This document shows, one piece after another, positions 7,641-17,006 of a stretch of DNA of 64,000 nt; positions within the stretch are counted from its first letter, which is position 1, and every line of letters starts with the position of its first letter. The stretch lies in the NCBI RefSeq assembly GCF_049341845.1, contig NZ_JBMPIT010000007.1, positions 186,001 through 250,000 on the forward strand. The letters are read 5' to 3'. Source of the stretch: Curtobacterium guangdongense. GTDB taxonomy: Bacteria > Actinomycetota > Actinomycetes > Actinomycetales > Microbacteriaceae. Position numbers and translations under genes: made by a program. The notes under the pieces were generated by a model, which did not search any database, was not told the origin of the DNA, and was given only the letters and a program-made list of their open reading frames with translations.

Positions 7641-9181
7641 AGCACGGCTCCGAGGGGTTCGTTCGACGAGGGGATGATCCGCGCGGTCAGGTCGGGCTCC
7701 GACGGGAACACTCGATCGTAGGGGAACATCGGCCGCTCGATCCTGTGGTGCCCGAGCCGCTCGAGGTCCTGGTCGACGCCACCCGGGGTGAGCGCGAGCA
7801 TCCAGTCGGCGGACATGTCGAAGAGCTCTGGTTCGAGGTAGCCGATCTTCACGATGACGACGTCGGCGCTGCGCGGGTCGAGGTCGAGGTCGGTGAAGTC
7901 GTGCTCGTGGTGGTACGGCTTCCTGGTCTTCGTGAGGATCGCGAAGACGCTGCCGACCTGCAGCACGACCTCGATCTCTGCGTCGCGGTCGCCGTGCTTG
8001 ATCGCGTGCACGCGACCGGTCATCGTGATCGGGCCCGCGTGCACGGCGTCGACCGTGGCGCCGGCGGTCACGGTGACGGTCGCACCGACACCGGCGTCGA
8101 CGGCGGTCGCGACGGCATCGGCGCCGGGCACGCTCGCGTAGATGACCACCGGGCCGGTCGGGTCCGCGAACGCGGGGTGCGCGAGCACCTGCGTCAGCCC
8201 CCACGTCATGTCGCCCGAGCCGCCCGCGGTCGGGTTGTCGCCGGAGTCCGAGATGAAGTACGGCCGTGTGGCGTCGGGAGCCAGCGCGGCGGCGAGGCAC
8301 TCGTCGAAGGAGCCCGTCGGCGCGACGAACACGAAGTCCTCGCGGACGTCCCAGAACGCCCGCGCCAGTCGTTCGGCGCCCGCGGCGACCGCGTCCGTCG
8401 ACCACCCGGTGACGACGGTGACGGCACGGTCGCGGGGTTGGTCGGCCCAGGCGTACCCGACCCAGATAGCGGCGTCGAGGACGCCCTCGGTCGCCTCGAC
8501 CTCCGGCACCTGCGCGTACAGCGACGCCGCGGGCTCGATGCGCGTCGAGGTCTGCTCACCGGGGAGCAGCACGGGGATCGGGATCCACGCCTTCACCGGA
8601 CGCTGGGCACCGACGGGCCGGGTGGTGAGCACGTCGACGAGGTTCCGGACGGCGCGCTCCTTCGTCTCCATGGCGTCCTCGTGCGGGGCCATCCGGTAGC
8701 AGGTGACGAGGTCGACCTGGTGCGCGAGCTCCGCCGTGACGTTGCCGTGCAGGTCCATCGAGGCGGAGACGACCACGTCGGGGCCGATCACCGCGCGGAT
8801 GCGTCCGAGGAGGTCTGCTTCGGCGTCGTCCAGCCCCTCGACGACCATCGCGCCGTGGATGTCGTACCAGAGCCCGTCCACGGACGTCGATGCCACGATC
8901 GCGGTCAGGCGCGCAACGATCTCGGACGCGAGCTCCTCGTACGACGCGCGGTCGACGATGCCACCCGGCAGCGCGTGCCCGATGAGCGCCCCACGGAAGT
9001 CGGCGTCCAGCGACGCGAGGAACGGGTACCGCGCGACGACCTCGTCCCCGCGGTCCGGGTGGAACGCCGGTGCGAGGGTCCGTGTCGGCGTGAACGTCGA
9101 CGTCTCGATGGCGAGCCCGGCGATGGCGATGACGGGACGGTGGGCGGTGCCGGCGGTCGTGGTGCTGGTCGTGTCAGACAC
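7637..9181 (-). CDS. M81 family (MlrC-type) metallopeptidase
   Basis: The 514-residue protein has the M81/MlrC layout: a Pfam DUF1485-like N-terminal half (IAIAGLAIETSTFTPT, then DGLWYDIHGAMVVEG and VVSASMDLHGNVTAEL around residues 100-150, with the likely metal-binding His and Asp) and a C-terminal half with FISDSGDNPTAGGSGDMTW. MlrC was described as acting on the products of linearised microcystin. Homologues often neighbour dipeptide transporters and probably cleave unusual amide bonds. It overlaps the ROK regulator's stop by 8 bp and cutC by 4 bp. Confidence 0.85.
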   Translation of the reverse strand: MSDTTSTTTAGTAHRPVIAIAGLAIETSTFTPTRTLAPAFHPDRGDEVVARYPFLASLDADFRGALIGHALPGGIVDRASYEELASEIVARLTAIVASTSVDGLWYDIHGAMVVEGLDDAEADLLGRIRAVIGPDVVVSASMDLHGNVTAELAHQVDLVTCYRMAPHEDAMETKERAVRNLVDVLTTRPVGAQRPVKAWIPIPVLLPGEQTSTRIEPAASLYAQVPEVEATEGVLDAAIWVGYAWADQPRDRAVTVVTGWSTDAVAAGAERLARAFWDVREDFVFVAPTGSFDECLAAALAPDATRPYFISDSGDNPTAGGSGDMTWGLTQVLAHPAFADPTGPVVIYASVPGADAVATAVDAGVGATVTVTAGATVDAVHAGPITMTGRVHAIKHGDRDAEIEVVLQVGSVFAILTKTRKPYHHEHDFTDLDLDPRSADVVIVKIGYLEPELFDMSADWMLALTPGGVDQDLERLGHHRIERPMFPYDRVFPSEPDLTARIIPSSNEPLGAVL

Positions 9182-10358
9182 GGACGCTCCTGTTCCTGGT
9201 GGTCGACTGGGGGATCGGCGTCGACAGGTCCTGCAGCGATGCGGCGAGCCCGCGCTGCAGGGCGAACTGTCCGGCTCCGACGAGACCCGCGTCCGCGCCG
9301 AGCGACGCGCGCTCGATGACGAGGTGCTGCGTCATGAGCGGGTGGCAGCTCTCGTAGAGCTGGCTGCGCACGGCCGCGACGAACGGGTCGAGGGTGGACA
9401 GGATGCCGCCGAGGTACACGGCATCCGGGTTGAAGAAGTTCACGTTGGCGGCGAGCACCTCGCCGAGGTAACGGCCCGCGAGCCGCACGGCCCGGGTGGC
9501 CTCGGGGTCGGCGTCGGATGCGAGTCGCACGACGTCGGCCGTCGAGGTGACCGGCACCCCCGCGGCGCTGAGGATCCGGACGAGCGCGGCACCGGACGCC
9601 ACGGTCTCGAGGCACCCGGTGTTGCCGCACGAACACGGGGTGTCCCCGGCGGCGTCGATCCGCACGTGTGTGATGTCCCCGGCGGAGCCGGTGGCGCCCC
9701 GGTAGAGCCGGCCGTCGATGACGATCCCGGCACCGATCGCCGATCCGGCCTTGATCGTGATGGCCTGTCGCCGCGATGCGGGTTGCACGATCTGCTCACC
9801 GGCGGCCATGCAGTTCGCGTCGTTGTCGACCGCCGCCGGGACCCCGAACCGCTCGGTGAGCCACGACGCGACGGGGAACCCGTTCCACCCGGGCATCCGG
9901 CTCGGCAGGTCGACGACACCGGCCTCGACGTCGACCGGGCCGGGCAGGCTGAGCCCGACGCCACGGAGACCGGCCGCTCCGCGGGACTCGATCAGCTCCT
10001 CCAGCAGCGACGCCAGTCGCTGGAGCCCGGCGGTGGGGCCGTCGGAGAGCGCGAACGGGACGTTCGCGACCGACTCGAGCGAGCCTCCAGGCAGCACGAT
10101 CCCGATCCGCGCGTGACCGCCGCCGACGTCGGCGGCGACCGCGTACTCGTCCACCCCGCCGATCCGGAGCACCTTGCGGGGGCGACCGCCGGTCGAGGCG
10201 TCGGTGCCCTCCTCGGCGAGCAGGCCGTGCGACAGGAGCTGTGACACCACGTGCGACACGGTCGAGGGAGCGGCGGCGAGCAGCCCGGCGATCTCGGTCC
10301 GGCTGGTCGCCTGACCCGACGCGACGAGCTCCAGCACACGGGAGCTGAGGTCCGGCAC
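9174..10358 (-). CDS. ROK family transcriptional repressor (NagC/XylR type)
   Basis: The 394-residue protein has an N-terminal winged helix (SSRVLELVASGQATSRTEIA, then APSTVSHVVSQLLSHGLL) fused to a ROK sugar-binding domain with LSLPGPVDVEAGVV, DNDANCMAAGE and the zinc motif CSCGNTGCLET near residue 250. The start is set at a GTG preceded by GGAG with 6-nt spacing. This type of protein releases DNA when it binds a sugar or sugar phosphate. It diverges from the ABC transporter across a 196-bp region holding a palindrome, so it probably controls both units of the locus. Confidence 0.85.
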   Translation of the reverse strand: MPDLSSRVLELVASGQATSRTEIAGLLAAAPSTVSHVVSQLLSHGLLAEEGTDASTGGRPRKVLRIGGVDEYAVAADVGGGHARIGIVLPGGSLESVANVPFALSDGPTAGLQRLASLLEELIESRGAAGLRGVGLSLPGPVDVEAGVVDLPSRMPGWNGFPVASWLTERFGVPAAVDNDANCMAAGEQIVQPASRRQAITIKAGSAIGAGIVIDGRLYRGATGSAGDITHVRIDAAGDTPCSCGNTGCLETVASGAALVRILSAAGVPVTSTADVVRLASDADPEATRAVRLAGRYLGEVLAANVNFFNPDAVYLGGILSTLDPFVAAVRSQLYESCHPLMTQHLVIERASLGADAGLVGAGQFALQRGLAASLQDLSTPIPQSTTRNRSVRV

Positions 10359-10468
10359 GACTTTCTCCAATTCCACGAAAACACCTGGCAACAACGACGC
10401 ATCGCCGACTCTAACGGGCAGACAGCGTGGTCGACCCTTTCGACCGAACCGCAGAAACGAAGTATTTA

Positions 10469-10482
10469 CAAACAAATGTTTG
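10469..10482. promoter_or_regulatory. Candidate ROK operator between divergent units
   Basis: CAAAC-AAAT-GTTTG is a perfect 5-bp inverted repeat inside an AT-rich island of an otherwise GC-rich intergenic region (10359-10554). It lies about 73 bp before the substrate-binding protein ATG and 110 bp from the repressor start. Position and symmetry fit a ROK binding site. No clear -10/-35 pair could be fixed nearby. Confidence 0.5.
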
Positions 10483-10554
10483 TTTTTCCAAGGGCTTTGG
10501 TCGTTGACTGTCCCCACGCTCCACCTCCCGAATCCCACGCACAAGGAGATCCGC

Positions 10555-12351
10555 ATGACCAAGCCCCGTCGCTGGGCCCTCCTCACCGGGGCGGCGATCG
10601 CGGTGAGCGCACTGCTCGCCGGCTGTTCCGGAGGCGGCACCGCCGCCACGAACACCAACTCGGACGAGATCAACTACGCGCTCCCGGCGAACTTCACGCC
10701 GAACTGGATCCTGCCGATCGGCACCGCAGCGCACCTCAACACGAACAACGGCTCCATCGCGCAGTCGCTGTACGAGCCCCTCATCGCGTACGACGGTTCC
10801 ACCGGCAAGATCGCCTGGAACAAGAAGGGCTCGGTCGCGACGGACGCGGACTTCGCGAGCGACGGCAAGAGCGTCACGGTGACCCTCGGCGACCGGCACT
10901 GGTCGGACGGCAAGCCGATCACGAGCCGCGACGTCGAGTTCTGGTTCAACCTCATCAAGGCGAACAAGGCCCAGTGGGGTTCCTACTCCGAGGGCAAGGT
11001 CCCGGACAACTGGACCTCGTTCAAGGCCGATGACGAAACGCACTTCACGATCACGTTCGACAAGGCGTACAACTCCGACTGGATGCTCGCCAACCAGCTG
11101 AGCCTCGTCGTCCCGCTGCCGCAGCACGCGTGGGACAAGACCAGCGCCTCGGCATCGGTGTCGGACGCCGATCGCACGACCGACGGCGCGAAGGCGGTCT
11201 GGAAGACCATCAACACCGCCGCCGGCAAGATCGCCGACTACGACTCCGACCCGCTCTGGAAGACCATCAGCGGCCCGTACGGGGTCAAGTCGTTCACCAC
11301 CGCCGGCAAGGTCCAGCTCGTCGCGAACTCCAAGTACGACGGCGGCCAGAAGGCGCAGATCACGACGGTCAACCTGCTCCCGTTCACCACCGCAGACGCC
11401 GAAGCGAACGCGGTCCGTTCCGGTGAGGTCGACTACGGCTACATCCAGGCGACCGACCTCGACCAGAAGGACTCCTTCACGTCGAAGGGCTACGACGTGA
11501 AGCCGTGGACCGGTTGGGCGATCACGTACATGCCGTACAACTTCAACAACCCGAAGATGGGCGCGGTCTTCAAGCAGGACTACGCACGCCAGGCCGTGCA
11601 GATGTCGATCGACCAGAAGAGCCTGTCGAAGGTCGTCTTCAACGGCACCGCGACCCCGACCTACGGCCCGGTGCCGCAGGCGCAGGAGTCCGACTACGTG
11701 TCGAGCGCGCAGCAGGACAACCCGTACCCGTTCAGCACGTCGAAGGCCAAGGCCCTGCTCACCAGCCACGGCTGGACCGAGAAGAGCGGCACGATGGTCT
11801 GCACCGACGCCGGTTCCGGCGCCAGCCAGTGCGGCGACGGCGTCGAGGCCGGCACGAAGTTCACCATGCAGGTGCTCTCGCAATCCGGCTCGTCCGTGAC
11901 CGACAACATGATGAGCGCGATCCAGTCCTCGCTCGCGAAGACCGGCATCGGTTTCACCATCAAGACGGCCCCGGTGTCGAGCGTCCTGTCGCAGACCCCG
12001 ACGTGCACCTCGGACGAGGCCAGCTGCGACTGGGACCTGTCCTTCTTCGGCACCGCCGGCAGCTGGTACTTCCCGGCCTACCCGACCGGTGAGGCGCTCT
12101 TCTCCACGGGCGGCTCGGCGAACTTCGGCAGCTACTCGAACAAGCAGGTCGACGACCTCATCGACGCGACCACCACGTCGACCGACTCCAGCGCGGTGCA
12201 GGACTACAGCGCGGCGGTCGCGAAGGACCTGCCGGTGATCTGGCTGCCGAGCCCGGACTACCAGATCTCGGTGGTCAAGCAGGGCCTGACCGGCTTCGAC
12301 CAGGACTCCCTGGCGAACTTCCACCCGGCCCAGTGGAAGTGGAGCAAGTAG
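10555..12351 (+). CDS. Peptide/oligosaccharide ABC transporter substrate-binding lipoprotein (SBP family 5)
   Basis: The 598-residue protein has a signal sequence with lipobox ALLAGC at about residues 18-23 and the family-5 fold (DLYVEP-type region as SLYEPLIAYD, then FWFNLIKANK). It captures a peptide-like or glycopeptide-like ligand outside the membrane for the two permeases and the fused ATPase downstream. AAGGAG lies 7 nt before the ATG. Several Cys residues late in the protein (near residues 410-420 and 480-490) may be disulphide bonded. The ligand cannot be read from sequence; the neighbouring M81 and ROK genes suggest an amide-linked sugar compound. Confidence 0.88.
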   Translation: MTKPRRWALLTGAAIAVSALLAGCSGGGTAATNTNSDEINYALPANFTPNWILPIGTAAHLNTNNGSIAQSLYEPLIAYDGSTGKIAWNKKGSVATDADFASDGKSVTVTLGDRHWSDGKPITSRDVEFWFNLIKANKAQWGSYSEGKVPDNWTSFKADDETHFTITFDKAYNSDWMLANQLSLVVPLPQHAWDKTSASASVSDADRTTDGAKAVWKTINTAAGKIADYDSDPLWKTISGPYGVKSFTTAGKVQLVANSKYDGGQKAQITTVNLLPFTTADAEANAVRSGEVDYGYIQATDLDQKDSFTSKGYDVKPWTGWAITYMPYNFNNPKMGAVFKQDYARQAVQMSIDQKSLSKVVFNGTATPTYGPVPQAQESDYVSSAQQDNPYPFSTSKAKALLTSHGWTEKSGTMVCTDAGSGASQCGDGVEAGTKFTMQVLSQSGSSVTDNMMSAIQSSLAKTGIGFTIKTAPVSSVLSQTPTCTSDEASCDWDLSFFGTAGSWYFPAYPTGEALFSTGGSANFGSYSNKQVDDLIDATTTSTDSSAVQDYSAAVAKDLPVIWLPSPDYQISVVKQGLTGFDQDSLANFHPAQWKWSK

Positions 12352-12373
12352 GTCGCTGACGCGACCACGGCCT

Positions 12374-12410
12374 GGAGGCTCGGTGCGCGCCCGGCGCACA
12401 CCGAGCCTCC
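12374..12410. terminator. Hairpin after the substrate-binding protein gene (repeat family A, copy 1)
   Basis: GGAGGCTCGGTG (12374-12385) pairs exactly with CACCGAGCCTCC (12399-12410). It is the most divergent member of the GGAGGCTCG repeat family. Between the binding-protein gene and the permeases it could act as a partial terminator or as a 3'-end stabiliser that keeps the binding-protein message more abundant than the permease message. Confidence 0.6.
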
Positions 12411-12447
12411 CGTCCCGCTCACGTAGGAACCGACCAACGGAAGCCGC

Positions 12448-13407
12448 ATGACCACAGTCCTCTACCTCACCCGGCGGGTGCTCCAGGCGCTCGCGGTGAT
12501 CCTCATCGTCACGATCGTCGTGTTCTGCCTGCTGCACGCGCTGCCCGGCGGCCCCGCGAGGGGCGTGCTCGGCGTCTCCGCGACACCGGTCCAGATCGCG
12601 GCCTTCAACCAGGCGCAGGGGCTCGACCAGCCGCTGCCCGTGCAGTACCTCCGGTTCCTCGGGCGGCTGCTCACCGGCGACCTCGGGACCTCCTACACGC
12701 TCAACGAACCCGTCTCGCAGCTCATCCAGGAGCGTCTGCCGAAGACCCTGGTGCTCACCGGGCTCTCCGCGGTCCTCGGCCTCGTCGTCGCGATCCCGAT
12801 CGGCATGTGGCAGGCCGCCCGCCGCAACGGTGCGGTGGACTACACGGTCACGGCACTCGCGTTCGTCTTCTACTCGACGCCCGCGTTCTTCCTCGGACTC
12901 GTCCTCATCGTGGTGTTCAGCCAGCAGTTGCCGTGGCTGCCGTCGCAGGCACCGAGCGGAAACACCCTCGCCGAGGTCTTCCAGGACCCGGCCGGGCTCG
13001 TGCTGCCGGTGCTCACCGGGGCGCTCGCGATGATCGCGGTGTTCAGCCGGTACATGCGGGCATCGACGCTCGAGAACCTGCAGGAGGACTACGTGCGCAC
13101 GGCCCGCGCCGGCGGCTCCTCGACGATGACGATCCTCCGACGGCACGTGTTCCGGAACTCGTTGACGCCGGTCGTCGCGATGCTCGGGTACTACCTGCCG
13201 GTACTGTTCGGCGGCGCGCTCGTCACCGAGCAGCTGTTCAACTACCCGGGGATGGGACTGCTGTTCTGGAACGCGGCGCAGTCCTCGGACTACCCGACGC
13301 TCCTCGGCTGTGTCCTCGTGATCTCGGTCGCGACGGTGATCGGCACGCTGCTCGCCGACGTCGCCCAGTCGCTCATCGACCCTCGTGTGAAGGCGGACCG
13401 CGCATGA
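12448..13407 (+). CDS. ABC transporter permease, DppB/OppB type
   Basis: The 319-residue protein has an N-terminal membrane helix, the conserved LDQPLPVQYLRFLGRLLTGDLG region, four to five further membrane helices and the EAA-like loop VRTARAGGSSTMTILRRHVFRNSL at about residues 213-236, which contacts the ATPase. It forms the membrane channel with the next permease. Its last six codons and stop are duplicated just downstream. Confidence 0.9.
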   Translation: MTTVLYLTRRVLQALAVILIVTIVVFCLLHALPGGPARGVLGVSATPVQIAAFNQAQGLDQPLPVQYLRFLGRLLTGDLGTSYTLNEPVSQLIQERLPKTLVLTGLSAVLGLVVAIPIGMWQAARRNGAVDYTVTALAFVFYSTPAFFLGLVLIVVFSQQLPWLPSQAPSGNTLAEVFQDPAGLVLPVLTGALAMIAVFSRYMRASTLENLQEDYVRTARAGGSSTMTILRRHVFRNSLTPVVAMLGYYLPVLFGGALVTEQLFNYPGMGLLFWNAAQSSDYPTLLGCVLVISVATVIGTLLADVAQSLIDPRVKADRA

Positions 13408-13468
13408 CCGTCACGTCCCGCATCGACACGTACCGCTACCGCACCGTGAAGGCGGACCGCGCATGACC
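13387..13468 (+). repeat. 23-bp direct repeat copying a gene end, with a 20-codon ORF between the permeases
   Basis: A 23-bp sequence covering the last codons (VKADRA), stop and next start of the first permease gene occurs exactly twice, at 13387-13409 and 13446-13468. Between the copies lies a 20-codon frame (13404-13466) beginning MTVTSRIDTYRY and ending VKADRA. Its ATG overlaps the first permease's stop, and its own stop overlaps the second permease's ATG. The duplication therefore preserves stop-start coupling across both junctions. The short peptide has no recognisable function. Confidence 0.8.
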
Positions 13469-14359
13469 ACCGTGCAGATCGCACCCGAGGCGCCCGGAGC
13501 CCCCGTCTCCGTGGCCGCCACCGGCTTCCGACTGGCCGCGCGCCGGTTCTCGCACAACACCCTCGCCGTGATCGGTCTCGCCGTGATCGTCGTCATCGTG
13601 CTGTTCTGCTTCGTCGGCCCGTTCCTGTACCCGACCGACCAGACCCACACGCAGTTGTCCCAGGCCAACCTCGGCCCGAGCGCCGCGCACTGGCTCGGCA
13701 CGGACGCCGTCGGGCACGACGTCCTCGGCCGCCTGATGTACGGCGGCAAGGTCTCGCTCATGGTCGGGATCGCGGCGGGCATCCTCGCCACGGTCGTCGG
13801 CACGTTGTGGGGCTCGGTCGCCGGGTACGTCGGCGGGTGGGTGGACGCGGTGATGATGCGCATCGTCGATGCCGGCATCGCGATCCCCGCGCTGTTCATC
13901 CTGCTCGTCATCTCGGCGATCACCACGCCGGGCGTCGGCGGACTCATCGTGATCCTCGGTCTGGTGTCGTGGCTCGTGCCCTCCCGCCTGATCCGCGCCG
14001 AGACACTGACGCTGAAGAACCGCGACTACGTGCTCACCCTCCGCGCGATCGGCGGCTCGCACGCCCGCGCCATCGGCAAGCACCTGCTGCCGAACTCGGT
14101 GTCCACGATCGTCGTCGCCGCCACGTTCCAGGTCGCCGACGCGATCCTCCTCGTCGCGTACGTCTCGTACCTCGGCCTCGGGGTGCAGGCGCCGGCGACG
14201 GACTGGGGTGGGATGCTCTCGGCGGGACTGACCGCCGCGTACTCGGGGCGGTGGTGGCTGATCGTGCCGCCGGGTCTCGCCGTGATCCTGGTCGTCTGCG
14301 CGTTCAACGCCGTGGGCGACGGGCTCCGGGACGCTTTCGACGTGAGGGGCCGGGGATGA
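13463..14359 (+). CDS. ABC transporter permease, DppC/OppC type
   Basis: The 298-residue protein has the DppC signature HWLGTDAVGHDVLGRLMYGGK near residue 70, about six membrane helices and the EAA loop VLTLRAIGGSHARAIGKHLL near residue 190. It is the second membrane subunit of the importer. The ATG overlaps the stop of the 20-codon frame upstream, and its stop overlaps the ATPase start (ATGA), so translation is coupled along the operon. Confidence 0.9.
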   Translation: MTTVQIAPEAPGAPVSVAATGFRLAARRFSHNTLAVIGLAVIVVIVLFCFVGPFLYPTDQTHTQLSQANLGPSAAHWLGTDAVGHDVLGRLMYGGKVSLMVGIAAGILATVVGTLWGSVAGYVGGWVDAVMMRIVDAGIAIPALFILLVISAITTPGVGGLIVILGLVSWLVPSRLIRAETLTLKNRDYVLTLRAIGGSHARAIGKHLLPNSVSTIVVAATFQVADAILLVAYVSYLGLGVQAPATDWGGMLSAGLTAAYSGRWWLIVPPGLAVILVVCAFNAVGDGLRDAFDVRGRG

Positions 14360-16053
14360 CCGACACCATTCTGCAGACCACCGACCTCGGGGTCTCGTTC
14401 AGCACCGAGTCCGGCACGGTCGACGCCGTTCGCGGGGTCTCCCTGTCGGTCGCGCCCGGCGAGACCCTGGCGCTCGTCGGGGAGTCCGGCTCGGGCAAGT
14501 CCACCGTCGCGCTCGCCGCGATGGGGCTGCTCTCCGGCAACGCGACGGCGTCCGGCAGCGCGGTCGTCGCCGGGCACGAGGTCATCGGTGCCACCGAACC
14601 GGCGCTCCGTGGGCTCCGCGGGAGGACTGTCTCGATGGTCTTCCAGGAGCCGGCGACCGCCCTCGACCCGCTGACCCGCGTGGGGGAGCAGATCGCCGAG
14701 GTCATCCGGAACCACCGCTCCGTCCCCGCCGCTGCCGCACGGTCCGAGGCCGTCGAGCTCCTCGGCAAGGTCGGCATCCCCGACCCGGCCACGCGTGCCC
14801 GCGCCTTCCCGTTCCAGCTCTCCGGCGGGCAGCGGCAGCGTGTCGTCATCGCGATGGCGATCGCGAACAGCCCGGCGCTCCTCATCGCCGACGAGCCCAC
14901 CACGGCGCTGGACGTCACCGTGCAGGCGGAGATCCTCGAGCTGCTGCGTGCGCTCGCGGTGGACAGCGGAACGGGGGTGCTCCTCGTCACGCACAACATG
15001 GGTGTCGTGGCGGACTTCGCGGACCGGGTCGCCGTGATGCTGCAGGGGGAGATCGTCGAGACGGGTCCGGTCGAGGACGTCCTGCTCCGCCCGCAGCACG
15101 AGTACACGAAGCGGCTGCTCGCCGCGGTGCCGCGGCTCGACACGCCTGAGTCGATCGCGGCCCGGGATCGATCAGCGGCCCCGGTCGTCCAGGTGGCCGA
15201 TGACACGGACGGGAGGCTCGGCTCGGCTCCGGTGGTCGACCTGCGGGACGTCTCGGTGACGTTCGGGCGCGGGGCGCGGGCCGTCCACGCCCTGAGCGGC
15301 ATCGACATCGCGGTCCACGCCGGTGAGACCGTCGGCCTGGTCGGCGAGTCCGGCTCGGGGAAGTCCACGGCAGCGCGGGTCGCGCTGGGCCTCATCAAGC
15401 CGACCGCTGGCGCGGTGCACCTGTTCGGCGAGGACCTCCGTCGCACGCGCGGGCGGGACCGGCGTGCGCTGCGCTCCGGGATCGGCGTCGTCCTGCAGGA
15501 CCCCGTCGCCTCGCTCGACGCTCGGATGTCGGTCGGGGATTGCATCGCGGAGCCGCTGGCCGTGCACCGTCGTGGGATGTCGACCGGCGAGCGGCGGAAG
15601 CGAGTCGACGAGGTGCTCGACGCGGTCCGGCTGCCCCGCGCCCTGGCGAACCGCGCCCCGCGCGAGCTCTCGGGCGGCCAGCGGCAGCGAGTCAGCCTCG
15701 CCCGTGCGCTGGTGCTCGACCCGCGGCTGCTCGTCGCCGACGAACCGACATCGGCGCTCGACGTGAGCGTGCAGGAGGCGGTGCTCGAGGTCCTGACCGA
15801 ACTGCAGGGCGAGCTCGGGTTCGCGTGCCTGTTCGTGTCGCACGACCTCGCCGTCGTGCAGCACTTCGCCGAGCGGGTCGTCGTGATGCGGCGGGGTGTG
15901 ATCGAGGAGCAGGGCACGACCGGCACCACGCTCCTGCACCCCACGACCGACTACACGCGTCGGCTGCTCGCGGCGGTCCCGGTTCCGGACCCGGTGCTGC
16001 AACGGCAGCGTCGGACCGAGCGGCTCGCGACCCTCGCGGCGGTGGAGTCGTGA
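14356..16053 (+). CDS. Fused double ABC ATPase (DppD-DppF type)
   Basis: The 565-residue protein has two complete nucleotide-binding domains. Domain 1 has Walker A GESGSGKST near residue 42, signature LSGGQRQR near 155 and Walker B LLIADEP near 175. Domain 2 has GESGSGKST near 330, LSGGQRQR near 437 and LLVADEP near 457. Each domain is followed by an oligopeptide-type extension (HEYTKRLLAAVP; TDYTRRLLAAVP). It energises the importer, replacing the usual two separate ATPases. It overlaps both neighbours by 4 bp. Confidence 0.92.
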   Translation: MTDTILQTTDLGVSFSTESGTVDAVRGVSLSVAPGETLALVGESGSGKSTVALAAMGLLSGNATASGSAVVAGHEVIGATEPALRGLRGRTVSMVFQEPATALDPLTRVGEQIAEVIRNHRSVPAAAARSEAVELLGKVGIPDPATRARAFPFQLSGGQRQRVVIAMAIANSPALLIADEPTTALDVTVQAEILELLRALAVDSGTGVLLVTHNMGVVADFADRVAVMLQGEIVETGPVEDVLLRPQHEYTKRLLAAVPRLDTPESIAARDRSAAPVVQVADDTDGRLGSAPVVDLRDVSVTFGRGARAVHALSGIDIAVHAGETVGLVGESGSGKSTAARVALGLIKPTAGAVHLFGEDLRRTRGRDRRALRSGIGVVLQDPVASLDARMSVGDCIAEPLAVHRRGMSTGERRKRVDEVLDAVRLPRALANRAPRELSGGQRQRVSLARALVLDPRLLVADEPTSALDVSVQEAVLEVLTELQGELGFACLFVSHDLAVVQHFAERVVVMRRGVIEEQGTTGTTLLHPTTDYTRRLLAAVPVPDPVLQRQRRTERLATLAAVES

Positions 16054-16973
16054 GCGCGGTCTTCGCCGGCGTCGACGTCGGTGGGACGAACACCAAGGTG
16101 CTCATCGCGACACCGTCCCTCGAGGTGATCGACCGCGTCGACCTGCCGACGCCGGCGCACGCGGGTGGGGCGGCGATCGTGGCGGCGGCGCTCGGCGCGG
16201 TGACGGACCTGCTCGACCGGCACCGGGCCTCCCTTGCGGGTGTCGGCGTCGGCGCTGCCGGTGTCGTCGACCCGGCCACGGGGACCGTGCTGGTGACCGG
16301 GAACTCGTTCACCGGCTGGGCCGGTTACGGCGTGACCAGTGCGGTGTCTGCGGCGCTCGGCGTCCCGGCGACGCTCGACAACGACGTGAACGCGTTCCTG
16401 CTCGGCGAGATCGCTGCCGGTGCCGTCGTGGGAGAACGCGACGTGCTCGGGATGACCCTGGGGACCGGGGTCGGCGGCGCGCTCGTGCTCGACGGAGCGC
16501 TGTTCGGGGGCCCGCGAGGCGCCGCTGGGGAGATCGGGCACGTGCCGGGGTTCGGCGACGAGCTCTGCACGTGCGGTCAGCACGGACACCTCGAGACGAT
16601 CGCGGCAGCGCGGGGGATGGCATCGCGCTACGAAGCCCGGACCGGGCAGCGCCTGCCCGTGCACGCCATCGCCGACGCTGCCCGCACCGGTGACGTCGAC
16701 GCCCGCGCGGTGTTCGACGACGCCGGGTGGGGGATCGCCAGGGGGATCCTGCTGACGGCGGGGATCCTCGACGTGACGACGGTCGTCATCGGGGGCGGGG
16801 TCGCACGGTCGTGGGACCTGCTCGCCCCGGCGGTCTCCGCCGCGATCGCTGCCGAGCCGCCCGTTTCCGGGGCGACCATCCGCGTGGAGCAGTCCACGCT
16901 CGGGTCCGACGCGGTCGCGCTCGGCGCCGCCGCGCAGGTGCGGGCGCTCGTCCGCGACGCGGAGCTCGCGTAG
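16050..16973 (+). CDS. ROK family sugar kinase
   Basis: The 307-residue protein begins VSAVFAGVDVGGTNTKVLIA, the ATP-binding phosphate loop. It has TLDNDVNAFLLGE, GTGVGGALVLDG and EIGHVPGF (catalytic-region His), and the zinc-binding ROK motif CTCGQHGHLE near residue 172. It lacks a DNA-binding domain, so it is an enzyme of the glucokinase/N-acetylhexosamine kinase type. The GTG start overlaps the ATPase stop by 4 bp, placing it in the importer operon and implying that the imported compound carries a hexose or amino sugar phosphorylated on entry. Confidence 0.88.
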   Translation: MSAVFAGVDVGGTNTKVLIATPSLEVIDRVDLPTPAHAGGAAIVAAALGAVTDLLDRHRASLAGVGVGAAGVVDPATGTVLVTGNSFTGWAGYGVTSAVSAALGVPATLDNDVNAFLLGEIAAGAVVGERDVLGMTLGTGVGGALVLDGALFGGPRGAAGEIGHVPGFGDELCTCGQHGHLETIAAARGMASRYEARTGQRLPVHAIADAARTGDVDARAVFDDAGWGIARGILLTAGILDVTTVVIGGGVARSWDLLAPAVSAAIAAEPPVSGATIRVEQSTLGSDAVALGAAAQVRALVRDAELA

Positions 16974-17006
16974 GGCCAGCCGCGTCTGCTGGATTGCGCC
17001 CGCCTG

